A stretch of 9,444 nt of DNA from Paracoccaceae bacterium (GCA_026982255.1 JALSHL010000277.1:1-9444); one strand, 5' to 3'; positions 1 to 5,581 are shown, counted from the first letter of the stretch. Made by a program: numbers and translations. Notes: generated from the sequence alone by a model not told the origin.

Positions 1-4
1 CCAT
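1..4 (-). CDS. Start of the next gene downstream of the acyl-CoA dehydrogenase (only first codon visible)
   Basis: On the minus strand an ATG occupies positions 4-2. It is preceded by an AGGGG Shine-Dalgarno-like run (16-12) with a 7-base spacer, and it begins 21 bases after the stop codon of the dehydrogenase gene. That layout is what a following operon gene would look like. Only ATG plus one base is inside the window, so the product cannot be read. By analogy with beta-oxidation operons a thiolase or hydroxyacyl-CoA dehydrogenase would be a natural neighbour, but that is a guess. Confidence 0.4.
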
Positions 5-25
5 CGGTTCACCCCTGTTTACGGA

Positions 26-1804
26 CTAGAAATTTTCGGCCGCCAGCCCCATCACCGGATCCGCTCCGGTCTGGATGCGGGCAAGGCGAAGGGCGGTTTC
101 CGGCAACGATCTAGCCATGTAGTAGCGCCCGGTGGCAAGTTTGGTCTCGTAAAACGCCACGTCACCGGCGCCGCTGTCCAGCGCCTCCTGCGCCGCTTTC
201 GCCATACGCGCCCACATCAGGCCGAGCGCCACATGCCCGAACAGGTGCATGAAATCGCTGGAGCCGGCCAGTGCCGCGTTCGGGTTTTTCATCCCCTCGG
301 CCATGAAATACATCGCCGCCGCCTGCATGTCCTTCGACGCCGCCTTGAGCGGGTCGAGGAAGTCTTTCTTCAGCGCCTCGTTGCCCTCGTTTTCCTTGAT
401 GAACCCCTTCACCAGATCGAAGAAGGCCATCACATGCTTGCCGCCGTCCGAGGCCAGCTTGCGCCCGACCAGGTCGAGCGCCTGCACGCCGTTGGCCCCC
501 TCGTAGATCATGGCGATCCGCGCATCGCGCACGAATTGCGAGGCGCCGGTTTCCTCGATATAGCCATGGCCGCCATAAAGCTGCTGCGCCTGCACGGTCA
601 TTTCGAAGCCCTTGTCGGTCAGGAAGCCCTTGATGACCGGGGTCATCAGGGAAATCAGGCCGACCGCATCCGCATCGCCCTTGCGATGGCCCGCATCGAT
701 CAGGGTCGCGCCCCAGAGCAGGAACGCCCGCCCGCCCTCGACAAAGGACTTCTGGTCCATCAGCGAGCGGCGCACATCGGGATGCACGATCAGCGGATCG
801 GCCGGCCCGTCGGGGTTTTCCGCGCCGGTTACCGCACGGCCCTGCAGCCGTTCGCGGGTATAGGCAAGCGCGTTTTCATAGGCCACCGCCGCCTGCGCCA
901 TGCCTTGCAGGCCGACGCCGATACGGGCCTCGTTCATCATGGTGAACATGGCTTTCAGGCCCTTGTTCTCCTCGCCCAGCAGATAGCCGATTGAATCCTC
1001 GTAGTTCAGGATGGCGGTGGAGTTTCCGTGGATGCCCATTTTCTCCTCGATCTTGCCGACGGATACACCGTTGGCCTCGCCGACCGAGCCATCCTCGTTG
1101 ATTTTGTATTTCGGCACGATGAACAGGGAAATGCCGCGCACACCTTCCGGCGCGCCGGGGATTTTCGCCAGCACCAGATGGATGATGTTGTCAGCCATGT
1201 CGTGATCGCCGGCCGAGATGAAAATCTTTGTGCCGGTGATTTTGTAGGAACCGTCGCCGACCGGCTCCGCCCTGGTGCGCAGCAGGCCCAGATCGGTGCC
1301 GCAATGCGGTTCGGTCAGGTTCATGGTGCCGGTCCACTCGCAGGTCACCATTTTCGGCAGATACATCGCCTTCTGTTCGTCGGTGCCGTGGGCATGGATG
1401 GCGGAATAGGCGCCGTGGGTCAGCCCGCCATACATGTTGAAGGCCATATTGGCCGAAACCTGCATCTCGCCGACCGCGGTGCCGATGACATAGGGCATGC
1501 CCTGACCGCCGTATTCGGGGTCGCAGTCCAGTCCGGTCCAGCCGCCCTCGCGCAGGGTGTCGAAGGCCGCCTTGAAGCCCGTCGGGGTGCGCACGACGCC
1601 GTTTTCCAGCTTGCAGCCCTCGGTATCGCCAACCATGTTCAGCGGGGCCAGCACGTCGCGGGAAATCTTGCCGGCCTCGTCGAGGATGGCGCCGGTGAAT
1701 TCCGGGTCCAGCTCGTCATAGCCGGGCACGTCGCTTTCGTGGACCTTCAGAACATCGTGCAGCACAAAGTGCATGTCCTTGAGCGGGGGGGTATATGTCG
1801 GCAT
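26..1804 (-). CDS. Acyl-CoA dehydrogenase, large FadE/DmdC-like type
   Basis: This 592-residue FAD enzyme introduces the alpha-beta double bond into an acyl-CoA thioester and passes electrons to electron-transfer flavoprotein in the cytoplasm. Domain order is as in large acyl-CoA dehydrogenases: an N-terminal extension (about 1-35), helical N domain (40-157), beta middle domain with the flavin-contacting MNLTEPHCGTDLG stretch (161-173), C-terminal helical domain (280-450) and an extra C-terminal domain (470-585) typical of the roughly 590-residue subgroup. The catalytic glutamate is most likely E435 in IYEGANGVQALDL, and QLYGGHGY (408-415) is also conserved. An AGGAG site at 1816-1812, 7 bases before the ATG, fixes the start. 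The gene begins 14 bases after the MerR gene at 1819-2217, so the two are very likely cotranscribed. This subgroup includes 3-methylmercaptopropionyl-CoA dehydrogenase (DmdC) of the DMSP pathway as well as fatty-acyl enzymes; sequence inspection cannot separate these, so no symbol is given. Confidence 0.93.
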   Translation of the reverse strand: MPTYTPPLKDMHFVLHDVLKVHESDVPGYDELDPEFTGAILDEAGKISRDVLAPLNMVGDTEGCKLENGVVRTPTGFKAAFDTLREGGWTGLDCDPEYGGQGMPYVIGTAVGEMQVSANMAFNMYGGLTHGAYSAIHAHGTDEQKAMYLPKMVTCEWTGTMNLTEPHCGTDLGLLRTRAEPVGDGSYKITGTKIFISAGDHDMADNIIHLVLAKIPGAPEGVRGISLFIVPKYKINEDGSVGEANGVSVGKIEEKMGIHGNSTAILNYEDSIGYLLGEENKGLKAMFTMMNEARIGVGLQGMAQAAVAYENALAYTRERLQGRAVTGAENPDGPADPLIVHPDVRRSLMDQKSFVEGGRAFLLWGATLIDAGHRKGDADAVGLISLMTPVIKGFLTDKGFEMTVQAQQLYGGHGYIEETGASQFVRDARIAMIYEGANGVQALDLVGRKLASDGGKHVMAFFDLVKGFIKENEGNEALKKDFLDPLKAASKDMQAAAMYFMAEGMKNPNAALAGSSDFMHLFGHVALGLMWARMAKAAQEALDSGAGDVAFYETKLATGRYYMARSLPETALRLARIQTGADPVMGLAAENF

Positions 1805-1818
1805 CGGTCTGCTCCTGT

Positions 1819-2217
1819 CTATTCGGCTGCGAGTTTCACGCCACGTTCGGCAAGCACGGATTCACCCCATGCGAGCTGCTCCTTGAGGTCGGCAATGGCG
1901 GCGGTCAGTTCCTCGCGCTGTTCTTCCATGTCGCGCAGGCGGTCCTGCGCCAGTTCATAGGTGCGCATCAACTGCGTGGTCTGCTGGTCGCCGATGTCGT
2001 AAAGGTCCAGCAACTGCCGGATTTCCTCGAGGCTGAAGCCGAAGCGCTTGCCCTGCAGGATCAGTTTCAGGCGCGCGCGATCCCGTTTGGTGAACAGGCG
2101 TTTCTGGCCCTCGCGGATCGGAAAAATCAGCTCTTTGGATTCGTAAAAACGCAAAGTGCGGGGTGTAACATCGTAAGATTCACACATCTGGCCAATCGTC
2201 ATCAGAGAATCGGTCAT
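1819..2217 (-). CDS. MerR-family transcriptional regulator, proximal to the acyl-CoA dehydrogenase
   Basis: A 132-residue DNA-binding regulator. The winged helix-turn-helix occupies about residues 6-74 with the MerR signature DVTPRTLRFYE (16-26), followed by a second helical part, RFGFSLEEIRQLLDLYD (58-74). The remainder (about 80-125) is a charged, heptad-like helix suited to the antiparallel dimer coiled coil. No cysteine lies in the C-terminal part, which argues against a metal sensor of the MerR/CueR kind. Length and layout fit the small MerR regulators (LiuR-like) associated with acyl-CoA and branched-chain amino acid catabolism; the ligand is unknown. GGAGG at 2227-2223 lies 5 bases before the ATG. 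It sits 14 bases ahead of the dehydrogenase gene, its probable target and operon partner. A perfect palindrome directly upstream suggests autoregulation. It is 43/74 identical, by my count, to the neighbouring MerR protein over the first 74 residues. Confidence 0.93.
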   Translation of the reverse strand: MTDSLMTIGQMCESYDVTPRTLRFYESKELIFPIREGQKRLFTKRDRARLKLILQGKRFGFSLEEIRQLLDLYDIGDQQTTQLMRTYELAQDRLRDMEEQREELTAAIADLKEQLAWGESVLAERGVKLAAE

Positions 2218-2222
2218 GGTTT

Positions 2223-2228
2223 CCTCCC
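2223..2228 (-). promoter_or_regulatory. Ribosome binding site of the proximal MerR gene
   Basis: GGGAGG on the minus strand, 5 bases before the ATG at 2217. It favours this ATG over the in-frame ATG five codons later. Confidence 0.75.
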
Positions 2229-2234
2229 TATTAC

Positions 2235-2248
2235 CGTTGACGTCAACG
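2235..2248. promoter_or_regulatory. Perfect 14-bp palindrome, probable MerR operator
   Basis: CGTTGACGTCAACG is a perfect palindrome, with TTA on its left and TAAA on its right extending the symmetry imperfectly. It lies 18-31 bases upstream of the proximal MerR start codon. A weak promoter reading on the minus strand (TTGAAT at 2273-2268, 17 bases, TACGTT at 2250-2245) would put the palindrome over the -10 element and start site, where a bound regulator could repress or remodel the promoter. ACGT-centred palindromes with TTTACGT flanks resemble published boxes of LiuR-type MerR regulators, from memory. The palindrome itself is certain; its role is inferred. Confidence 0.65.
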
Positions 2249-2297
2249 TAAACAAGGACGCGGGAAAATTCAATGTGGGTTTACGTGAGGGTAAGGT

Positions 2298-2328
2298 AAA
2301 AAGCGGGAAACTGTCGCCGGGACGACAG
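2298..2328 (-). terminator. Possible intrinsic terminator after the distal MerR gene
   Basis: Just past the stop codon at 2331, the minus strand reads CTGTCG, a 6-base loop, then CGACAG (perfect 6-bp stem, 2311-2328), followed by TTTCCCGCTTTTT. The T tract is interrupted, so efficiency is uncertain. If real, it separates the two MerR genes into different transcription units, in keeping with the separate operator-like palindrome before the second one. Confidence 0.45.
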
Positions 2329-2330
2329 GT

Positions 2331-2714
2331 CTATTTGTCCAGCGCGTCCAGCGAGGCCTGCGTCATGGCCCGCAGACGGTCCAGTTCCGCGGTTACTTCC
2401 TCAAGCTCTTTTTTGCGCCGGTCCAGTTCGGCGAGCTGGCGGGTGGACATCTCGATCCACTTTTCCATCTGCGAGCGATTCTGCTCGCAAGGGTCGTAAA
2501 GTTCCAGCCACTGCCGGATTTCCTCCAGCGGAAAACCGAAACGGCGGCCCTGCCGGATCAGCTTCACCCGCGCGCGCTCGGTCGGGCCGTAGTGGCGCGT
2601 GCGGCCGGTCTTGGCCGGAGAGATCAGCTCCAGATATTCATAATATCGCAAGGTGCGCGGCGTGACGTCGAACAGCGCGCACATTTCTTTCAATGTCATG
2701 GTTTTTTCGGGCAT
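2331..2714 (-). CDS. MerR-family transcriptional regulator, divergent from the thioesterase operon
   Basis: A 127-residue regulator with the same design as its neighbour: winged helix-turn-helix at about 6-74 with DVTPRTLRYYE (16-26) and RFGFPLEEIRQWLELYD (58-74), then a long charged helix (about 82-125) rich in Glu, Arg and Lys for dimerisation. The only cysteine outside the DNA-binding helices is C76, just past the conserved LYD; a single cysteine there does not make a metal site. The start is supported by a G-rich run (AGGGGGG, 2725-2719) just before the ATG. It diverges from the thioesterase-thioesterase-exporter operon across 134 bases, the classic position for a regulator of that operon, and lies 113 bases ahead of its paralogue. 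The tandem pair looks like a local duplication followed by divergence of the effector region. The ligand cannot be told from sequence; acyl-CoA or an aromatic CoA ester would fit the context. Confidence 0.92.
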   Translation of the reverse strand: MPEKTMTLKEMCALFDVTPRTLRYYEYLELISPAKTGRTRHYGPTERARVKLIRQGRRFGFPLEEIRQWLELYDPCEQNRSQMEKWIEMSTRQLAELDRRKKELEEVTAELDRLRAMTQASLDALDK

Positions 2715-2731
2715 GTCTCCCCCCTTTCGGC

Positions 2732-2763
2732 GTCATACTGGACAGGGACGCAACGTTTTGCAA
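2732..2763 (-). promoter_or_regulatory. Candidate long-spacer promoter of the distal MerR gene
   Basis: On the minus strand TTGCAA (2763-2758) and TATGAC (2737-2732) are separated by 20 bases. Each matches the sigma70 consensus at four of six positions. A 19-20 base spacer is the hallmark of promoters that MerR-family proteins activate by distorting DNA. The spacer begins with AACGTT and the near-repeat GCAA-AACG-TTGC spans its -35 end. The predicted transcript leader would be very short (about 11 bases), which weakens the call. A 17-base spacing with CAGTAT is an alternative. Confidence 0.3.
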
Positions 2764-2781
2764 TCACCCGACGCAAAGAAA

Positions 2782-2793
2782 TTGACGTGAACG
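2782..2793. promoter_or_regulatory. Operator-like box between the distal MerR gene and the thioesterase operon
   Basis: TTGACGTGAACG differs at one position of twelve from TTGACGTCAACG, the core of the palindrome at 2235-2248. It lies 56-67 bases upstream of the first thioesterase start codon. Its recurrence in the only two intergenic regions that flank MerR genes is the reason for calling it a probable binding site. Function is inferred. Confidence 0.45.
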
Positions 2794-2834
2794 GCATTTT
2801 GTTGACACTGACACGAAAGACCCCGCGTTTTCAC

Positions 2835-2840
2835 AGGAGG
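2835..2840 (+). promoter_or_regulatory. Ribosome binding site deciding a GTG start
   Basis: A consensus AGGAGG with an 8-base spacer to GTG at 2849. It is the best Shine-Dalgarno sequence in the window and establishes the non-ATG start of the first thioesterase. Confidence 0.85.
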
Positions 2841-2848
2841 ACCCGCCG

Positions 2849-3286
2849 GTGGGAGAAAGCAAAGACATCGTTGCGCAGCAGTTTATCGAGGCCATCCCCC
2901 ATGCGCACGACCTCGGCATGACGCTGGTTTCCATCGGCAAGGGCGAGGCGGTAATGTCCATCGACTACGACGCCCGTTTTATCGGCGATCCCTCGACCGG
3001 TGTGCTGCATGGCGGTGTGGTGACGGCCCTGCTCGATACCTGTTGCGGCGCGGCGGTAATGACGCATCCGGCCTCGCCCGCGGGCACGGCGACCATCGAT
3101 TTGCGCATCGACTACATGCGCTCCGCCACGCCGGGGCAGAAGATCACCGCACGGGCCAAATGCCACCGCATCACCCGCTCGGTCGCCTTTGTGCAGGCCA
3201 CGGCCTATGACGAATACGAGGACGACCCCGTGGCCACCGTCGCGGGGGCCTTTACCGTGGCGCGGTTCGACAAGGGGGGCAAGTGA
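2849..3286 (+). CDS. PaaI-family hotdog-fold acyl-CoA thioesterase, first of a pair
   Basis: A 145-residue single hotdog-domain protein expected to hydrolyse an acyl- or aryl-CoA thioester in the cytoplasm. The PaaI signature is complete: GVLHGGVVTALLDTCCG (51-67) with H54-G55-G56 on the hotdog helix and D63 at the position of the catalytic aspartate of E. coli PaaI. The strands TIDLRIDYMRSATPGQKITARAKC (82-105) form the usual second half. Length is normal for the family (about 130-150). Translation begins at GTG, supported by the AGGAGG site 8 bases upstream. Its stop TGA (3284-3286) shares a base with the ATG of the next gene. It diverges from a MerR regulator, which probably controls it. 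Substrate is unknown; PaaI itself handles ring-hydroxylated phenylacetyl-CoAs, but many PaaI homologues prefer medium-chain acyl-CoAs. Confidence 0.9.
   Translation: MGESKDIVAQQFIEAIPHAHDLGMTLVSIGKGEAVMSIDYDARFIGDPSTGVLHGGVVTALLDTCCGAAVMTHPASPAGTATIDLRIDYMRSATPGQKITARAKCHRITRSVAFVQATAYDEYEDDPVATVAGAFTVARFDKGGK
3273..3279 (+). promoter_or_regulatory. Ribosome binding site of the second thioesterase
   Basis: AGGGGGG inside the end of the first thioesterase gene lies 6 bases before ATG 3286, but only 3 bases before the in-frame GTG at 3283. The spacing favours the ATG. Confidence 0.6.
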
Positions 3287-3786
3287 TGGCGAAGCCGGAA
3301 CCTGTTCAGGTCATCAAGCAACGCCGCGACGCCGCGCTGGCGCGTCTGGTCGGAAACATCCCCTATATCCGCCACCTCGGCGTGCAGTTCGAGCGGCGCG
3401 GGGACGAACTGACCGCAGTGCTGCCCTTCAACGAGTCCCTGATCGGCAACCCGTTCCTGCCGGCCCTGCACGGCGGTGCCATCGGCGCGTTTCTGGAGAT
3501 CACCGCCCAGATGGAGCTGACATGGGCGCTGGTCTGGCAAATGATGGAAAGCGGGCCGGAGGGCGCGGAGGCGATCGAGAAGGGCGACTTCCCCGCTATT
3601 CCGAAAACCATCGATTTCACCATTGACTACCTGCGTTCCGGCCTGCCGCGAGACGCTTATGCCCGCGCGCGGGTCAATCGCTCCGGCCGGCGCTATGCCT
3701 CGGTGCATGTGGAGGCATGGCAGGACAACAAGACCCGCATGTTCGCGCAGGCCACGGGCCATTTCCTGATGCCCGCGCGGGACTGA
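3286..3786 (+). CDS. PaaI-family hotdog-fold thioesterase, second of the pair
   Basis: A 166-residue hotdog-domain protein related to, but clearly different from, the preceding gene product. It keeps the HGG motif in LHGGAIGAFLEITAQ (61-75, H62-G63-G64), but the residue aligned with the catalytic aspartate of its partner is glutamate (E71); both residues are known as catalytic acids in the hotdog superfamily. It carries an insertion of about 20 residues (roughly 83-106) between the hotdog helix and the strand TIDFTIDYLRSGLP (108-121). The ATG at 3286 overlaps the upstream stop by one base (TGATG), so translation is coupled; GTG 3283 is a less well spaced alternative that adds one residue. The stop again overlaps the next start. 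It could be an independent enzyme with another substrate, or the second subunit of a heteromer with its neighbour. Confidence 0.88.
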   Translation: MAKPEPVQVIKQRRDAALARLVGNIPYIRHLGVQFERRGDELTAVLPFNESLIGNPFLPALHGGAIGAFLEITAQMELTWALVWQMMESGPEGAEAIEKGDFPAIPKTIDFTIDYLRSGLPRDAYARARVNRSGRRYASVHVEAWQDNKTRMFAQATGHFLMPARD

Positions 3787-5096
3787 TGCCCCGGTCGATT
3801 ACCCATAAACGGGTGTTGAATGTCGCGATCCCGATCGTGATTTCCAACGCCACCTATCCGATCCTCGGAGCGGTGGATACGGGTGTCATCGGGCAGATGG
3901 GGCAGGCCGCCCCCATCGGTGCGGTCGGCGTCGGCGCGATCATCCTGTCGGCGATCTACTGGATTTTCGGTTTTCTGCGCATGGGCACTTCGGGCCTTGT
4001 GGCGCAGGCGCGCGGGGCAGGGGACGTGGCCGAGACCGGCGCCCTGCTGACGCGCGGGCTGATGATCGGCAGCATCGCCGGACTGGTGTTCATCCTGCTG
4101 CAATTGCCGCTGTTCTGGGGCGCCTTCCAGATCGCCCCCGCCACGCCCGAGGTCGAAGGGCTGGCGCGCGATTATATGAACATCCGCATCTGGGGAGCGC
4201 CCGCCGCCATTTCTGCCTATGCCATCACCGGCTGGCTGGTGGCGATGGAGCGCACCCGCGCGATTCTGGTCCTGCAGCTGTGGATGAACGGGTTGAACGT
4301 GGTGCTGGATATCTGGTTCGTGCTGGGGCTGGACATGGGAATCGAGGGCGTCGCACTGGCCACATTGATCGCCGAGTGGAGCGGGGTTCTGTTCGGCCTG
4401 TGGCTTTGTCGCGCGGCCTTTACCGGCAACCAGTGGCGCGACTGGGCGCGGATTTTCCATATGGAGAAAATCAGGCGCATGGCCATCGTCAACGGCGATA
4501 TCATGCTGCGCTCCATGCTGTTGCAGGCGAGCTTCCTGTCCTTCCTGTTCATCGGTGCGGCGCTGGGCGATGTGACGCTGGCGGGCAACCAGATCCTCGT
4601 GCAGTTCCTGTCGATCACCGCTTTTGCGCTCGACGGTTTCGCCTTTGCCGCCGAAACGCTGGTGGGGCAGGCGCTCGGGGCGAAGAACCGCGCGCAATTG
4701 CGCCGCGCCGCTTGGCTCTCGTCGCTCTGGGGCGGGGTGATGGCGCTGGGGCTGACGCTGGTTTTCTGGGGCTTCGGCCCGATGATTATCCGCATCATGA
4801 CCACCTCGACCGAGGTGCAGGAACAGGCGCTTGTCTATCTGCCGTGGATGGCGGCGCTGCCGCTGGTCGGGCTGGCCTGCTGGATGTTCGACGGGATTTT
4901 CATCGGCGCCACCCGCACGCGCGACATGCGCATGGCGATGCTGCAATCGACGACGCTCTATGCGCTGGCGCTCTGGGTCATGGTGCCGCTCTGGGGCAAT
5001 CACGGGCTGTGGGCGGCGATGCTGTTTTTCGACGTGGTGCGGGCGCTGACGCTCTGGCGCTACTATCCGGCGCTGGAGCGCATGGCCGATGCGTGA
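3786..5096 (+). CDS. MATE-family efflux transporter, DinF-like
   Basis: A 436-residue inner-membrane antiporter of the multidrug and toxic compound extrusion family, which expels organic compounds in exchange for H+ or Na+. Length and hydropathy fit twelve transmembrane helices. The first helix has RVLNVAIPIVISNATYP (9-25) and AVDTGVIGQMG (29-39), where P16 and D31 match the conserved proline and aspartate of DinF-type MATE proteins; the internal-repeat counterpart starts near ALDGFAFAAETLVGQALGAKNR. The start at 3786 is chosen because ATG shares its A with the stop of the thioesterase gene (TGATG) and the protein then begins exactly at the usual MATE N-terminus; an in-frame ATG 23 codons upstream would lie inside the thioesterase. 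No good Shine-Dalgarno sequence is seen, implying translational coupling. The substrate is unknown; the operon suggests export of a product or toxic analogue linked to thioester hydrolysis, which is inference. Confidence 0.92.
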   Translation: MPRSITHKRVLNVAIPIVISNATYPILGAVDTGVIGQMGQAAPIGAVGVGAIILSAIYWIFGFLRMGTSGLVAQARGAGDVAETGALLTRGLMIGSIAGLVFILLQLPLFWGAFQIAPATPEVEGLARDYMNIRIWGAPAAISAYAITGWLVAMERTRAILVLQLWMNGLNVVLDIWFVLGLDMGIEGVALATLIAEWSGVLFGLWLCRAAFTGNQWRDWARIFHMEKIRRMAIVNGDIMLRSMLLQASFLSFLFIGAALGDVTLAGNQILVQFLSITAFALDGFAFAAETLVGQALGAKNRAQLRRAAWLSSLWGGVMALGLTLVFWGFGPMIIRIMTTSTEVQEQALVYLPWMAALPLVGLACWMFDGIFIGATRTRDMRMAMLQSTTLYALALWVMVPLWGNHGLWAAMLFFDVVRALTLWRYYPALERMADA

Positions 5097-5150
5097 AGAT
5101 CCGGTTAACGGGGTGTTTTCCGACTGACGCAGTTTTTCCGAACTATGAGT

Positions 5151-5177
5151 AACAACAGAATGTTGCGGCCTGTTGTT
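5151..5177. repeat. 8-bp inverted repeat downstream of the exporter gene
   Basis: AACAACAG (5151-5158) and CTGTTGTT (5170-5177) are perfect complements separated by 11 bases. A smaller overlapping hairpin, CAACA-GAA-TGTTG (5153-5165), would compete with it. There is no T tract after it, so it is not a standard intrinsic terminator. It could protect the 3' end of the exporter transcript or be chance. Confidence 0.5.
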
Positions 5178-5184
5178 CGAGCGG

Positions 5185-5222
5185 ACTTCAAAACCACTAA
5201 ACCGGTTTAGTGGTTTTGAAGT
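5185..5222. terminator. Perfect 38-bp palindrome between convergent operons, probable bidirectional terminator
   Basis: The 19-base arms 5185-5203 and 5204-5222 are exact reverse complements with no spacer, centred on CCGG. Read in either direction the core CCACTAAACC/GGTTTAGTGG forms a stem with a CCGG loop, preceded by AAAA and followed by TTTT, the layout of a two-way Rho-independent terminator. It sits between the stop of the exporter (5096) and the stop of the converging arsC gene (5237), the expected place. The T tract is only four bases and the stem is AT-rich for this genome. A symmetric AAACCGGTTT core is also typical of LacI-family operators, so a protein-binding site is an alternative. 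The palindrome is certain, the function probable. Confidence 0.6.
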
Positions 5223-5236
5223 GCCAAAAAAACACG

Positions 5237-5581
5237 CTACAGGATTGCCTTCACCGCCTCCGGCGGCCGCCCGATCGCCGCCTTGCCGTTGGCAAAGACC
5301 ACCGGCCGTTCGATCAGCCCGGGATGCTCCGCCATAGCGCGGACCAGCGTGTCCTCGTCGGCATCCTTCAGCCCCAGGGCCTTGTATTCCGCCTCGCCCT
5401 TGCGGACCAGATCGCGGGCGCCGATCCCCAGCAACGCCAGCGCCGCACGGATATCCGCCTCGCTTGGCGGCGTTTCCTTGTAGGCGACGATTTCCGGCTC
5501 GACCCCTGCCTCGTTCAGAATCGCCAGCGTTGCGCGCGACTTCGAGCAGCGCGGATTGTGCCAGATTGTAACCTTGCTCAT
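5237..5581 (-). CDS. arsC: Arsenate reductase, glutaredoxin-dependent
   Basis: A 114-residue cytoplasmic enzyme that reduces arsenate to arsenite with electrons from glutathione and glutaredoxin. The active-site loop HNPRCSKSR (8-16) places the nucleophilic cysteine at C12, as in E. coli plasmid ArsC. The three arginines that hold the oxyanion in that enzyme have counterparts at R60 (LVRKGEAEYKALGL), R92 (ERPVV) and R105 (IGRPPEAV). This makes it a true ArsC rather than the Spx/MgsR or YffB branch, although substrate was not tested. The start at 5581 is chosen over an in-frame ATG at 5587 because GGAGGA (5593-5588) lies 6 bases before it and only overlaps the usable space of the other. The ATG overlaps the pyrD stop by 4 bases (ATGA). 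No arsR, arsenite pump or other ars gene is in the window, so it seems embedded in a housekeeping operon. Confidence 0.9.
   Translation of the reverse strand: MSKVTIWHNPRCSKSRATLAILNEAGVEPEIVAYKETPPSEADIRAALALLGIGARDLVRKGEAEYKALGLKDADEDTLVRAMAEHPGLIERPVVFANGKAAIGRPPEAVKAIL

Noticed and set aside
233..994. Plus-strand open frame of 253 codons inside the dehydrogenase gene
   Set aside because: It is the complement of a strongly conserved acyl-CoA dehydrogenase; composition is shadow-like and no ribosome site or promoter supports it.
2802..2830. TTGACA at 2802-2807 as the -35 element of the thioesterase operon
   Set aside because: At 16-19 base spacing no -10-like sequence is found, and the start site would fall within the ribosome binding site. 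The real promoter probably lies further upstream.
5151..5177. Inverted repeat as a Rho-independent terminator of the exporter gene
   Set aside because: No T tract follows the stem on the plus strand and the loop is long. It was kept as a repeat only; the 38-bp palindrome next to it is the better terminator candidate.
5226..5266. T7 run (minus strand) after arsC paired with the CCGCC-GGA-GGCGG hairpin near the end of arsC as an intrinsic terminator
   Set aside because: The hairpin lies 21 bases before the T run and inside the coding region, too far for intrinsic termination.
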